Below, piece after piece: positions 34,367 to 46,793 of a stretch of DNA of 64,000 bases. How positions within the stretch are numbered: position 1 is the stretch's first letter; every line of letters starts with the position of its first letter. A program made the position numbers and the translations under genes. The stretch covers positions 809,509,069-809,573,068 of the forward strand of contig NC_081414.1 in assembly GCF_030272615.1 (NCBI RefSeq). The letters are read 5' to 3'. The stretch is from Cryptomeria japonica. Lineage: Eukaryota > Streptophyta > Pinopsida > Cupressales > Cupressaceae. The notes beneath the pieces were generated by a model. The model had not been told where the DNA came from. It worked only from the letters and a program-made list of their open reading frames with translations, and did not search any database.

Positions 34367-34846
34367 TACTACCGACCTTGAAAGTTTTCCAAGTCTCTTG
34401 GAAATGTGAATGCAACAACCTCTTTGTCTTTACCTCTTTGGCTTCTTAGCATGCCTCTACATCCTTCTCTTGCCTTCAATCAAGACTCCCATCTATGTAG
34501 TTCATACTAGCTGCTCCTCAAGGTGCTGCTCCAAACATAAGTTTGACCCTCAATGTTGCACCAAACTCACCAACTATCTTGCCTCACCCAGGAGTCATTT
34601 CCTTGCCTCTCTCCCTGGGACTTTTAGCAACCCACTGGACCTCCTTCTCAGGCCCCTTGGACCATCTCCTATGGCCCCATGATAGACCTTCATGTCTGCC
34701 TATTTGCAGCTAGAGGACAAGCACCTACAACCATATAACATTATCAAAAACCAAATAACAAATCTTCTTGGGCTAGGTCCTAGTGTGGATTGCCTCCTTC
34801 GGTGATCTATCCACACACTTAAGCTCTTCTAGCTATGATACCAATT
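34367..34846 (-). other. Interior of the small LTR element
   Basis: 480 bp without coding potential on the sense strand. C/T-rich on the plus strand (CTTGCCTC.., CTCCTTCTCAGGCCCCTTGG), i.e. purine-rich in element sense near the middle. Confidence 0.6.
34832..34843 (-). promoter_or_regulatory. PBS of the small LTR element (tRNA-iMet type)
   Basis: In element sense TGGTATCATAGC, three bases after the LTR end. It carries the same variant base (T for G at position 9) as the PBS at 29263, suggesting that the same copia lineage supplies its machinery. Confidence 0.8.
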
Positions 34847-37800
34847 TGATGCAGAGCATCATGTAAAACCAATCATAACTCTAGGATCATGTTGATCCAT
34901 CTATATTTTTACCATTATAACAATTCATTAGAGGCATATTCCATCATACTTCAACAATCAATCAATCAAGAAAACACAAACTTGATTAAGGTATCAAATT
35001 TGCCAACTTGTTGTCCCTTTGGATAGACCTGTACACAGAGGTATATAAATATCTAACCAGATATAAAAAAACTCAATCCCTTCAGTCAGAACCTTAATAT
35101 CTTTCTTACAAACAACATATCCCAAATTTAGCCAAATCCAACGGTTAGATTAAAATTTATGGTCTTTTCACCGAGACCCATTTTTGCTATCCCCAAATAA
35201 GACATGTGCATGCCCAGTCCATCTAGGGCATCAAATATCTTTCATAAAACCAAACCAAATGATTCCAAACTAATATAAAATGAAATATTTATGGATCTAG
35301 CTTCATAATATGTAAGCCATTAAATTTTCAAATGGTTAAATCATTAGATAATCACAAACCCTTGTCTACAACTCCATTGAAGATAGTTTTAAAATAGTTT
35401 TCACCAAAATCTTCATAACTTACACAAATGTGCATAAAAATGACTCGGACCAAAATGAAATGAAATTTGATTCATATATATTTCCAATGAATCTATTTTG
35501 AGGTCATAACTCTTCCCAATGAGTCCGTACCAAATGCTGCAACATGACTGTTCTCAGGAAATCTCAAATCTGCAAACAACCACTTTCACCAAAACTTTCA
35601 TAACTTATTCATTTATTCATTAAACTGCACCAAACCAAAAGAATGAGAAAGAGGATTCATTCCACTATCTAACCATTATAAATATACAGGGTTTCCAGGC
35701 CATACATGGTTGTACAAGGCCTAAAAACAACAACTTAACACAAAAACACCAATCAAAATGCAAGTTTTAAACACACCAATTTGTTCAAAAACTTTATCCT
35801 CCTTCTCTATTCTTCCAATAATGATTTGGTTCGACCAATACAACATATTTATAGACTCTTTGGTAGTTATAAACCATCCAACTACCTTTATGACCCTTCA
35901 TCTTCCCTTTTACAACTTTATGTGCAAGTTTTGCACTTTTACATTTTTGCAAATGTTGCACTTTTGCAATTTTCTTGCAACTTTGACACTTTTTCCTAAT
36001 GACTCCCCAAATTGTAAAAACTCTTATAGAATATTTGACATATTTTACGTTGATTTTACCCTTCCATGGGTTATTTCAACAATCTTGACTTTATAGACCA
36101 AACTGGGACCTAAAGAACAACTTTTAACAACTTTATGCAAATAATTACAATAATTGATCTTGTCTTTACAAATGGATTCATCATGAATCAATACATCATA
36201 AAAATGATCAAAATGACTTAAAACATCACTTTTCTCCTGGTGACCTCGTGTTCCTGGGTGCTGCTACACCATCCTTCCTTCAACCTTCAAATGATGTCTG
36301 TGTGTATAGCTCTGCTTATTTTCGCATACACCTTACTGCAATCCTTTTTGCATTCACACACTTGTCTCACAAATGAGATCTTACATTTATACCATAACCT
36401 AAGACCAATTGAATAGGTCAGCTCACTAAAAGATATTACAATAAAATCAATTACAAATAAATCAATATCTGATGCATGATGTCGGCTCAATATATTTACA
36501 ATAATAATAAATCATCTCCATAACGTGACGTGCTGATCTAGAATAGATATACCTGTCGGTGCATATCTTGGACCTATTTGTCGGTAACAACAAATATGCA
36601 AACCCGAATAAACAAATAACCAAATCGTCAAAACCAAGTGATCGAATAATGTCTTCGACATAACCAAGTAGTCTCCAAGTCATTCCAAGTGCCGGTGAAC
36701 AATATAATTTGTCGGTGAACCAAATATTGATGATTGTGCATAAATCTCTGACTTATCGGTGAACATAACCAAAATCTCCAAGTGTTGATAAGTGTTGACA
36801 AGTGTTGACATCAATGACAAAACCATATCAACATATCCAAAATACCAACAAATTTATCCTTAATCCTACCCCAGTTTCAACTTCCAATACATATTTCAGA
36901 TATCTATACATCATGTTTTGAGCCACCAAATTGGAATTGGTATTAAAACTTCGTTATAGATTACATTCCTAAAAAGTTAGGAAAAAGTTGTCAGGACCAG
37001 GTCGCCCCACACCTCTTGGGTCTATATTTTTTGCCTTGAATTCTAGGAGGATAATTGAACAATCCTATCATATTAAAATCTAGCTCCATGCAAAAATACA
37101 CTAAATCTAAGTCAGCCTAAAGGTGATTTTAATTTTGAAATCTATATATAAGGCATCCTCAATTTATTTTCAACATCTCATCTCATGCTAGCATTATCAT
37201 CCAATTTAAGAGCAATTATTCTTCTTTAGGAGAAAATCTAATTCAAGGAGCGACAAACTACATAAATTCATCTTTAGGTTATGTTTTAATTGTGATTTCA
37301 TGATGGATTTATGTGGTTTATCATGTTATTGTATCAACACATGGAGGATTTATCCAAAGAGCATTGCATCACCTATTGAAGGTATAATGACTTACATTCA
37401 AGCATTTTCAATTTTAAATCTAGCCTCATCCTCAAAAGGAAAGCTTTCCAATTCTACTTCAATTCCAATTATGGTTGATTTCGTACCCAGGGTTTGACCT
37501 AGACAAACCCCCAGCCACAACACCCTACCATTTCCCCTCTTGCAGGTGCAACTACAGGTACCCAGTGGAGCCAAAAAGATTAGAAAATAACTGAGATCAG
37601 AAACGAAGCAACTTGTCAAATTTCATCAAAAAGTGTGTAGACCAGGGCACTTTTGGCACCATGGTCCTCCTAGAATAGGTCCAAATTTGACTAAGAGTGT
37701 TTAGAGTGTCTCGGAGATCTAGTTTCGAACCCATGTTCAGAAATTATGTTGTTCGGACAAGGGTATACCTCAAGCACAATCATTACATCAATATCAGCTC

Positions 37801-38060
37801 AACTTTTAGGGAAAATAGCCCTTTTGGATTTCCTTTTAATTCCTATATATATTCTATAGTTTCCATTTCAATATCAGACAACATACTCAATCTAGGTTGC
37901 TTGTTCATGCATGTACTTTCTTATCATAGATCTAGCATTCAAATTACATCTTCAACTTGAACAAAATGGAATAGAATTAAATTTGAATTCAACCCTCTTC
38001 CTAATAGATTTGAGGTTGGATCTATTGATTCACTCTCCCTTTTAATGTAATTTGTGTGAA

Positions 38061-38400
38061 ATAGGCCTAATTCCTAGCTTACCCAACTAAACTTGTGAAC
38101 CCTATTTTTCATCTATTATAGTTGACATGCTCAAATATTCTAAGTGGTTTGATGGCATGTAGTACTCCTTAAAGTTACCTCCAAAGTGTTTTACTACTCC
38201 TTGGTTAAGAGCAATGAAGTGACTTGCCACCTTAATGTTTGTTGTTGATTGAGCCTCGCCCCATGCCAATGGTCTAAAGCCCTTAGTCATACATGGTCTT
38301 GTGTACAGGAATCAAAAAATTATGCTTAAAATGATTATTATTATTAAAAATGTTTCATTTTTCTCATTATAATGCTAATCTCTATCCATTGTGTAGAGTT
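38061..38400. other. Unassigned DNA
   Basis: Low-complexity and short frames only; nothing recognised. Confidence 0.4.
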
Positions 38401-39600
38401 CCTGAATATTACAAGCATATTTTCTTTAATTAATTATTTCTTTGCTAAAGAAGTTTGGTCCATATTCCTTTCTAGATTAGAGTCTTGGGCTTCTGATAAG
38501 AAAAGAACCATTGTATGCTTGAAATCTTGTGTGGCAGATCAAAGGTCTTGACAAAGTGTATAACCTTTTTTTGGCTAGTTTTATCTGTGGAAATTCTTTG
38601 GCTTTTGTGGAAATATAGAAATAAAGATTGGTTTCAAGGCCAAAGGAGGAAGGTTACTAAGTCTTCCAGAAGACTGCATGTTTCTATTACCCTTGAAATG
38701 TCTAGAGAAAGGTTTGAAGATCTCAAGGATCTTGGATATCCAGTTGTCAACAACTCAAGTATTAAATATGCTAGTCACTGGTCTGACTCAAGGAAAGGCA
38801 ATGAAGACTCTTTAAAATTTTATTTGGAATTTCAAAAACTATATAACAAGTATAAGGACACTTTTATGGAATACTTTGGTCTCCATGTTATGCAAAAAGA
38901 TAGTGCTCCAGTTGAGGATGAATTTATGCTTGTGACTATGAGAGCCTATCGATCCTCTATGAATAGAAAATGGTCTGGTCGCCTTTAGTGAGAATCTTAT
39001 TTGAAATATCTGTATATATCTTTTACTCCAGTATATATGAAGTGGGGAAGCATGTTGAAACAGTGACTCAGCATTTTAACAGTGGGCTTCAACACATAGA
39101 CACTCTTATCAAGATATTTCTAGCTATGTTCCTCCTTTATGATGGATTGTTTGGGTCACTTTTAATGAGTGTTTTTGCTTGCATGCCTCTGCAATAGTTG
39201 TCCCATTTATGTGTAGTGAGGATTTATGTTAGAGGAGGATGATATATTTCTGTCTCTATGACTTTTTTGTCAATGGTATGCTACAACTGCAAGCTATGTA
39301 GGGAAACTATGATTGATCAAATTGAAAGTGTCCCTCTATAGTTGAGTTTGATCTGAAATTCTTTAGTTTACTGTGCCTAAAAAAGACTAGCAAAATTAGT
39401 CTCATGTCAGGCTATGGTATTGTCAATCAGTTGACATGTTATGTCTTCCTTTCATTAGCTTCGATATCTTTTGATCTTCTATTTTATTGCTTATGGGTCA
39501 ATATCCCTGATTCTATGACAATATTATACTTCATCACCTTTTTTATTAGTAATATATTATCAATTCAAAAAATAAAATCTATAGTTTTAATTTTTTTTTA
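38400..39600 (+). mobile_element. Probable LINE 3' relic
   Basis: 38515-38988 is a 157-codon frame. Its first part (FFWLVLSVEILWLLWKYRNKDWFQ) has the Trp-rich pattern seen at the C-terminus of plant LINE ORF2 ('..LW.IW..RN..'), followed by an unplaced charged stretch. The segment ends with CTTTTTTATTAGTAATATATTATC and an A-rich tail near 39570, a typical LINE end. No endonuclease or reverse transcriptase core is seen, so it would be strongly 5'-truncated. The family call is tentative. Confidence 0.35.
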
Positions 39601-39819
39601 ATATAGATCAATTATATTTTGATTTAATTAGATGACTTGTGATTTTTATTATAAAAGCGTAATTATATTAATAATAATAATATAGTCTTAATAAAGTTTT
39701 AATATGTCTTTGGACATGTAGTGTCGTGGTGAAAACACTTCGTTGGTGAAAAAAATAGTCTTAATATAAAATATAATAGTAATAATTTGATACTATTTTT
39801 ATTTTTCTTTTTGTAACAA

Positions 39820-40010
39820 TTTTTTTAAGTAAAATAATGAACAAATATGATATCTTTTGGCATACTTTAGCTACAAATATAATAAGTATGTTAGTTTATT
39901 TTTATTATTATTTATTTTTTTAAGTAAAATAATGAACAAATATGATATCTTTTGGCATACTTTAGCTACAAATATAATAAGTATATTAGTTTATTTTTAT
40001 TATTATTTAT
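39820..40010 (+). repeat. 95-bp tandem duplication
   Basis: TTTTTTAAGTAAAATAATG..ATATCTTTTGGCATAC..TTTATTTTTATTATT occurs twice in tandem at exactly 95-bp spacing with essentially one substitution (AGTATG/AGTATA): a recent event in AT-rich DNA. Confidence 0.9.
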
Positions 40011-41756
40011 TTTCTTTAATGACTCTCAATTTATTTAATTATTTTTTAAGTTATGAACTGATTTATTATGAAGTCGTTGCTTGGTCTCTTCTTTTTTTAA
40101 CTGAAAATAGTGTTCTCTTAACAGTCCAAACAAACAGCTTGTTCACCTCACCTTGTGTCTGGTTGTTATGATTGTATTAGATTTTTATAGTTATGTTTCA
40201 AATTGGATTGGATAATAGAAGATGAAATTTATTAAAAATTAAAATCATATATATATATATATATAAAAAATTAATAAACACATTAAAAAATATAAAGAAA
40301 TATTTTCACAAGAAGTCAAAGAAGGCTAAGAATATCATAATAAGACAAGGATATGCACGTGTTTTTTTTTTCAACTGAAAATATGGTGGATCGCATCAAT
40401 GTCTTTGCCAATCCCCTTTAGTGTAGTTTTTGTTTGATTCTTGCAGCGTTCAAATTAAGTATTATTAAAATGAGTTATAGAGAAAAAGCGTCATCCATGT
40501 CTTTGGAAATTCGTTGGTAGGTCCCATCTTAATCCGTTGGTGAGTCCCATGCATTATTATAATAATAATAATACAGAATCATTGGAAATTATTATTTTAA
40601 TGATATATTAAAGACAAAGGTCTGAGTATTCATTCCCTCATTCGACACAATTATCTCTACATTAATTGAAACAAGCTATAAATTTCCCGAAAAAAAGATT
40701 TGAAGTGCCAAAAGGGAATTTCGCTAGCAATCCAATGTGATTTAGGGAACATGAGTTCACTTATTTTTTTGTACCAAGCATGACATTGGATTAACTCATT
40801 ATTTTCCTTATCACCCCTAAGAAAATGGACAAGCCAAGTCCACTAACAAAAATCTCGTGAAAGGAATGAACATGAAAAAGGTGGGATGATAGGCTTAGAA
40901 TGTCATTTGGAATAATACATTTCATTATTATCTTTATAATAACTTTTGAATTATAATTCAGAGTTATAATTTCTTATGTGTTTTGGAAGTAGAAGAGTAA
41001 AATCTAAGTAGGGTTGTTCTCAAAATTTAGCAGATTGATTTCAAAAGCAAAAAAATTATCCTACACGAGCATAGTTTTAACAGTCACAATATTACATTTC
41101 GAATTAAAATTATATCCAACTCCTACCCATTCATTTCCCACATACAACTAATTAAACAAATGTTTGTACAATTTACTATTATGTACTTGTATTTAGAGGC
41201 ATTCATTTGTGTTCACTTGACACATAGCATAATCATTTGATATCATTTACATTCAAGGAGAAAATCATACCAAGAACTTCCCTTGGTATGCTAAAATCAA
41301 TCTCAAATTATATATTCATACTAAATCATTTATATGATTGATTCTTGTTTAAATTGAACATTTGGTAAGGCCACAAAACTAGTCACTTTTAAAAGGTTAA
41401 CCTAAGAGAACTTGTCTCTTAGTGATCTACCAACCTTCTAAAGGTTTTAATATGTATTAATAATCTTTGGAGTAGAACAAAGTATAGTAGATTCAATGAA
41501 TTAGGAAACAAGAGCTTTAAATTAATTGGATCATATATGTGTGGAAGTATTCTAAAGGCACAAGGTAGAGGTCTTGTACCAAATTTGAGACAACAAAAAC
41601 ATGAGATCGATACCATTACAAGACTAAAGACAAACATTTTTTTTAATCCTCATAAAAGTCTTGTATCATTAGCCATTGAGGTAAGTACCTTTTTCCTTTG
41701 CATTTAATTTACACAACTAACATTCAACTATTCAATTTTCTCATATTTATGGTCAT
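40011..41756. other. AT-rich intergenic DNA
   Basis: (AT)n at 40243-40264 and (AAT)n near 40556-40573. The phrase CCATGTCTTTGGAAATTCGTTGGTAGGTCCCATC / CCGTTGGTGAGTCCCATG near 40495-40552 is a small local duplication. No gene recognised. Confidence 0.5.
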
Positions 41757-41772
41757 AACATATTTATCTAAA

Positions 41773-43286
41773 CAAACAATATGGCTCTCCCACCTCCCTC
41801 TTTTTGAACGCCCCTGATTCTGTTGCAAATGTCTGGGGCTCTGCTTTCCCCCCCTTCCTTGTGCAGGGTCCTCGGCTCCTACGATCCATGCTACTGTTGT
41901 TTGGTCGGTGACCCCTTTGGCGGTTGTTGATGCACCCACTCACCCCCCCCCCCCCTTCAGTTCCCCGATTGTGGATCCTGAGGTTGCCAGCTCTCTGGCT
42001 TTTGGGGAAATGACCTTGCCGCTTGTTGTTGATGTTGTTGGTCCTTTTCCCAAGCCTACTAGTAAGCGTAGCTTTTCTCGTGTGGCCAGATCTTCCGCCC
42101 AACCCTCTAATTAGGGGGTTCGTCCTCTCCCTTGTGTGAAATCTTCTCCTGTGGTGGTTTGTGGACAGGATGTTGTGGACAACATTGGGTTTTACCAGCG
42201 TTGTGCTTTGGTGTGCAAATTCTCTGGGCTCTGGCCTTCCCTATTGAACCTTCACAGCTGGGTAAGTGACTCCTGGTGGCCTTTGGTTGCTCTCAATATC
42301 GATCTTTTTCCCTGTGCTAAAGGATTTTTTGTTGCTTCCTTCACTTCTTCTGCTGATAGGGATTTGATTTTGAGCAAGCTATGGGATTGAGGAGTGCACT
42401 CCCTCTCCATCAAGCATTGGACAACCTCTTTCAACCCTCTCACTGAACCACTTAATGTGAGTCCAATTTGGGTTCATCTCATCAATCTCCCTCTTCATTT
42501 CTGGGAGCACTCTTGCTATGAGGCGATCAATAACTCTATTGGTCGTTTCTTGAAGGTTGATGATGTTGTGTCCTCAATGGAACACACTAGCTTTGTCTGC
42601 ATTCTTGTTGATTTCGACATCTTTGCTCCTCTCCTGGGTGATGTGGTTCTTATGGTGGGGGATAGGTCTTGGTCACAACTGCTGGATTTTGAAGGCCTCC
42701 CCTTTCACTTAGAAGATGCTTCACTACTGGCCATCTTGCTTCGGGTTGCTCTTCTCCACAACACAAAGGGGTTTCTACCTGGTGGAAGAATGCTACTGCT
42801 GACCACTTAACAGTTATTGCTACGGATTTTGCGTTTGCTAGCTCCTCCCATGAGGATGATGTTGTGCCCCCCACTTCTGCTTCTCCTATCATATAGCCCT
42901 CCTTGTTGTTGGATTTTCTTTTTCTACTATTGTTTTGTCACAACATGTTGCTATTGTTGTTCTGCAGCCCCCTATGGCCCTCTTCTAGCCTTTTGTTGTC
43001 ATCGGTGTTGTTGATCCTGAGGGGGCCCTTCTGGTGGATCTTAGCATTGCCTGGTCTGTGGTTGCTCCCAGGCATAAGGGGAAATCTTCTCCCCTGCCCC
43101 ATACCCCCCTCGTGGGGGTTTCGGTGGCCCATCCCCCCCTTGAGTGGGGTCTGTTCCCTGGTTGGTTAGGTTCCTGTGTTTGTTCATTTCTGTCTTTGGG
43201 TTGTGGTTCTCTTCCAACATCATCTATCTTGATGTTTCTTTTTGTTAAGGGTCAGCGCCCTAGTTAATGCTTCTTTTTTAATCAAA
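41773..43286 (+). mobile_element. ORF1-only LINE-like retroposon, 16-bp TSD
   Basis: Flanked by perfect direct repeats AACATATTTATCTAAA at 41757-41772 and 43287-43302; a short A-run lies at the right junction, partly shared with the TSD. The body is about 1.5 kb and much more G/C-rich than its surroundings. It encodes a DUF4283-like ORF1 product and no ORF2. Long TSD and A-run indicate target-primed insertion. C-run at 41943-41955. Confidence 0.8.
42136..42810 (+). pseudogene. LINE ORF1 remnant (DUF4283-like)
   Basis: Two frame-compatible pieces, 42136-42390 and 42394-42810, separated by one TGA. The first has ALVCKFSGLWPSLLNLHSWV and KGFFVASFTSSADRDLIL, the second PIWVHLINLPLHFWEHSCYEAINNSIGRFL. 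This order (ALVGKF.. / KGFFxxxF / PxWVRLPNLPLxFW..) is that of the plant LINE ORF1 domain DUF4283, an RNA-binding-type fold. The CCHC knuckle that normally follows is not seen; the frame loses coherence after about 42690. An upstream piece at 41908-42114 may belong to the N-terminus. Confidence 0.75.
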
Positions 43287-43399
43287 AACATATTTATCTA
43301 AATTAATCTCTTTATTTATTTCTTACACTAATTAATTAGTCGATGTATTAGGGGAAGCATGTTTTCCTTTACAATATATTACTTCAAAAAAAATTAAAA

Positions 43400-44100
43400 T
43401 GCAACCTAAAAATGTTTTGATTAATAAAAAGTGGGATAGGCCCATACCATTACAAGACATTACATAACTGCAAAAAGGCGCCACCTATGGCGCATGAGAA
43501 GTGCACACCTAGCAAAAAGATAGACCCAACAAACAAAAAATGGTCGAAAACCACTAACATAAACTAAACCATAGACAAAGCCAGGAACAAAAAACACAAC
43601 AAAACCAACGAAATGGCAAAGGCACAAAGAGATGGCCTACTAGGTGGAGGCATTGCTTTCCTGCCAATCCTTACATAAACTAAGGACTTTATCAAAGAAG
43701 GAAATTTTCTTGTTAGTATGCTTAGCAGAATCAAGGGTACCAGAATTCAGAGCGTCCTCGATCATGGAAATGAAGGGCTCCACCAACATAGAAGGGGACA
43801 AAACATGTCACTTGTGTTTGGCTCTCCTTCAATTGATTTCATCTTGTATAACTTTGAGAGAAGCCGAGTTTTTCATGACCATTTTCTGGCTTCATTTATC
43901 CCTTTCCTCAATTTCTCCCTTCAAGATCTCCTAATTCTCCTTCAGTTCCTGAACAATTTTGTTCTCATTTTTCTATGTCACCTTTTGTGAGAGCTCTTTT
44001 AATCTCCTCTCAACTTCCTCCCAGTTCTCTAGCTTCCGAGTCATATTACTTGTGGCTTCCCAAACACATTCATCCTTGATATCCATAACCTAAAAATGTT
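43400..44100 (-). mobile_element. Minus-strand LINE-like 3' end
   Basis: In minus sense it reads ..GGTTTTGTTGTGTTTT..GGTGGCGCCTTTTTGCAG..CTTTTTATTAATCAAAACA and ends in T/A-rich sequence. The T-rich 3' UTR ending in TTTATTAATCAAAA resembles the ends of the neighbouring LINE-like elements. No coding remains. Borders approximate. Confidence 0.4.
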
Positions 44101-44278
44101 ATTTATATCAAATTCTTAAGTATAAATTTTCATAATGTAATAATTATTTTTAAAAAAAATCAATTCTAAGAATTTCAAGAGACAACTTAGAAGTAACTTT
44201 TTTATCAAAATTTGAAATAAGTATTTCCACAACGTAATTATTATTCTTTATAATTTTTAGTAACGTTAGAACAAATCC

Positions 44279-45954
44279 ATTATGTTGCATCAACGTAAAC
44301 TTTTTTAATACAAGTGATTTGAAAGGCGTCAACGGCTCTCTCTCCCGCCTTTGCGTCTACGACCTCCCTCTCGGCGCTCCCTACTGGCGATGGCCCTTCT
44401 CTGCCTGTCATTCCCCCTGCTTCACGTGTGTGGGATGCTAGCATTGTTCGGCCCTCGTCATCCGTCGTTCCTGTGGGGGATTTGGGGGTTAAGGGTTCCT
44501 CCTGTCCCTGTTTGCAAGGTGTGCAGCCTTCCGATTTGGGGCAGAGTGAGTCTCGGAGGTCTCGGCCTGGAAGACGGATTTTTGGTGAGTTCATCCCTAT
44601 TTCTAATGCCATCTCAGTTAATCTGAAAGATGATACGACAGAGGAGATTTCTTATAATGCGTCTATTCTCTCTTTAAATGGTGTGATCTGTCAGTTTAGG
44701 GGTTTTGGCCTTCTCTCCCTCAATTGCACACCTGGATCTCTCATCAATGGGAGCCTCTTATTACTGGTAAAGTCCATATTTTCTCCATGGCTAAGGGGTT
44801 TTTTGTTGCTAAGTTTGATAATGCTCCGGATAGAAACAAAATCTTATGTGATAATTTTTTTAGCTGAGAGGATAAATTTATGTTAATGATCAAGCCTGGC
44901 ACCCTGATTTCAACCCTTCTACTTAAATGTTCAATAAGATTCCAACTTGGGTTAGGCTCCCTAATCTCCCACTGTATTTATGGAATGATTCTCTTTTAGA
45001 GGAAGTGGGTAACGCCTTGGGAGATTTCTTGACGATAGATGATGAATCCTTTGATATCTTCCACTCCACATTTGCTCGCATATTGGTTGATTTGAATGTT
45101 TCAAAAGGGTTGTCTGCTGATATTTTACTTAGATCTTCTAAGGGTTTTTGAATCCAAGCCTTAGACTATGAAGGGATTCCCTTCTGTTGTAGAAAATGCT
45201 TCAAAACTGGTCATGCGGAAAAGCATTTTGGTTTTGAGAAAAAGGCATCGACAACCACATGGTGGAATGGCGCTTCTCATCAACATTATACGGTTATGAA
45301 GAAATTTGAACAACCCAGGAGTTTTTCAGATGTGGTTGCTACGGAATCACAGGATCTTAGGGCATCCCCTGTTGGGGTTGTTGAAACTGTGCAAGAGTCT
45401 CCAGCGGAATCCTCTATTGTGAGAGTGAATGGGCCTCAAGATGCTATTTCTGGGGATAATGCTTTGGCCATTAATTCTGGTGCCCTTTCTTGTAAAGCCA
45501 ATCTAGCAGGGATTTCTAATTCTGGTGGCCTTTCTGATAAAGCCAAGCCAATAGGGATGTCTGAGGCTATGGTTGTTGGCTTTCTCTCACAGAATTATGA
45601 TGCACTAGGGTGGCATGACATGGCAGCGCAAGTGGAAGACAGTTGGATTTCTGTCAAGGGCAAGAAAGCTAAGTTCTCTAAGCCCTCTTTTGACATAACT
45701 CTCCGCTCCCACAAGAGTAGCTCGAAATATAAATCATGATGGTTCTTGTTCGGGGGCTAGTTTTTTGCTGCTGCAAGCTGTTCTTTTTGCAGCATTGTGT
45801 GAATGGCTGGAAGTTGTTCTTTTTGCATCTTTTTTCCTTCGTAGTTTGTACTTTCAAGCTGGACAACTTTTTGATTGTGGATTTCAAATCCTTTCAAAAT
45901 CTTATTGTAAAGGGTTTCGGGTCCCTTCAAAACTTGATTTTCCCTTAATAAAAA
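44279..45954 (+). mobile_element. ORF1-only LINE-like retroposon, imperfect TSD
   Basis: ACGTTAGAACAAATCC (44263-44278) and ACATTAGAACAATTCC (45955-45970) form a 16-bp TSD with two mismatches, the right one preceded by an A-run after CCCTTAAT. The body is about 1.68 kb with ORF1 only. The TSD decay and several frame breaks mark it as older than 41773-43286. Confidence 0.7.
44428..45739 (+). pseudogene. LINE ORF1 remnant with zinc-knuckle-like segment
   Basis: Pieces in different frames follow the LINE ORF1 order. 44428-44886 has LSLNGVICQFRGF; a frame change near 44710 then brings in the KGFFVAKFDN-like part. 44927-45151 has TWVRLPNLPLYLWNDSLLEEVGNALGDFL (DUF4283 end). After a TGA comes CRKCFKTGHAEKHF, a CCHC-type knuckle whose last Cys is Phe. 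45296-45739 is a Ser/Ala-rich tail (FSDVVATESQ..). Such proteins bind the element RNA. Several stops and shifts make it non-functional. Confidence 0.75.
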
Positions 45955-45970
45955 ACATTAGAACAATTCC

Positions 45971-46793
45971 CTAAAATGTCAAAACTCACTGCATCTAGTT
46001 GGCTAAATCACTTGCACATCTATAAACAACTAAAATTCTCATTGATTTTATTAAAGTCATATATTACCCCACAAAATTACAAGTAATATAAAATCTTTTA
46101 ATCTTTCAATTTATTTTATTTACATAAATTATTCCACATATTTTCTAGTAGAGTATGTCTTTGGTCTAGAGAATCTGGTTTTTTTTTCATATTCTTAAAG
46201 AATGGAATAGAGTAGACAATCTTGACTAGGTCTTTGGTCTTTAGAATGTGTTACTTTTTGTCATATTCCTAAAGAATAGAAAAGAGTAGCTTGTCCAGAG
46301 AATAGAATAGACTGCCACAAATGAACATCTGATGGAATGAATGTTATAGAAAGAGACAAATCTGATGGAATGAATGTTATAAAAAGAGACAAATAACTGC
46401 AATATAGATATTTTTTCTCTATAAAATATAATTTCATTCCTGGGCAAAGGTATCTTGTAACAAAGAAAAATGATACAATTTAAATTATATTGAGCAATCA
46501 CAGCTACGAATGGTTTAAGGGCGGCTATTTTAAGATGTGACATTCTTCCTAGTTTAACAGCTGGAAGAATGGTATCCGGGACGTTATTTTTTAAGTTGTG
46601 TAAGCTCGAGGGTTGACAGAAAAATGGAGTTGGTGGGCTTGGACAATACCAGTGAGCTTTATTAACAGTACAACAGCATATAATATAATGCTCCTCACGC
46701 TCTCCATAGCCTTTATAATGTCACCAAATGTCATTCATGGTGATTCAAAACATTGCAAATTAAGCATTCAAGAACAAGAATAATTATTTGGAT
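45971..46793 (+). promoter_or_regulatory. Upstream region of MLO copy 2
   Basis: AT-rich. 46150-46330 carries three TCTTTGG..GAATAGAGTAG phrases shared with 2105-2220. A 32-bp phrase (GACAAATCTGATGG.. / ..GAATGTTATAAAAAG) is repeated at 46318-46395. The best TATA candidate is CATATAATATAATG near 46677-46690, about 105 bases before the ATG; the call is weak. Confidence 0.35.

Larger units (their letters stand above)
32943..36271 (-). mobile_element. Small non-autonomous LTR element, TSD TCCTT
   Basis: 3329 bp: two LTRs of 1424 bp (32943-34366) and 1425 bp (34847-36271), each starting TGATGCAGAG and ending ACCA on the plus strand, and an interior of only 480 bp (34367-34846). TSD TCCTT at 32938-32942 and 36272-36276. 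A tRNA-iMet-type PBS at 34832-34843 sits beside the right LTR, so it reads minus. No gag or pol. LTRs differ by a few percent by eye. Frames of 112 codons inside the LTRs (33853 and 35758) are the same LTR segment twice and not genes. Confidence 0.92.
32447..36850 (-). mobile_element. Solo copia-like LTR (interrupted), TSD AATTT
   Basis: Starts TGTTAGGTCC and ends AATACCAACA, bounded by AATTT at 32442-32446 and 36851-36855. Its own sequence is 32447-32937 plus 36272-36850 (about 1.07 kb); the rest is a nested element and its TSD. No interior remains, so it is a solo LTR from unequal recombination. Orientation is minus: the G-run (32472-32498) becomes the C-run seen near the 3' end of copia-type LTRs such as 28395-29260. 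Confidence 0.85.
32230..38060 (+). repeat. Old LTR of element D, related to the LTR of B, split by a solo LTR
   Basis: The LTR sequence is 32230-32446 and 36851 to about 37680 or 38060; the right end is unclear. Starting TGTCGTAAATTATACACC after a polypurine tract, it follows the B LTR in order: CAATTTCACAC..CCTAGCAC, TTGGGCCCTT, AAGTTGTCAGGACCAGG, TCTATATATAAGGC (TATA box), CAGGGTTTGACC, and GACCAGGGCAC..GGCACCATGGTCC. Similarity is patchy, so this is an old relative. Short frames inside are not genes. Confidence 0.6.

Noticed and set aside
42817-43267. Several Cys/Leu-rich ORFs on both strands
   Set aside because: Shadow frames in the G/C-rich 3' part of the ORF1-only retroposon; none continues the DUF4283 frame convincingly.
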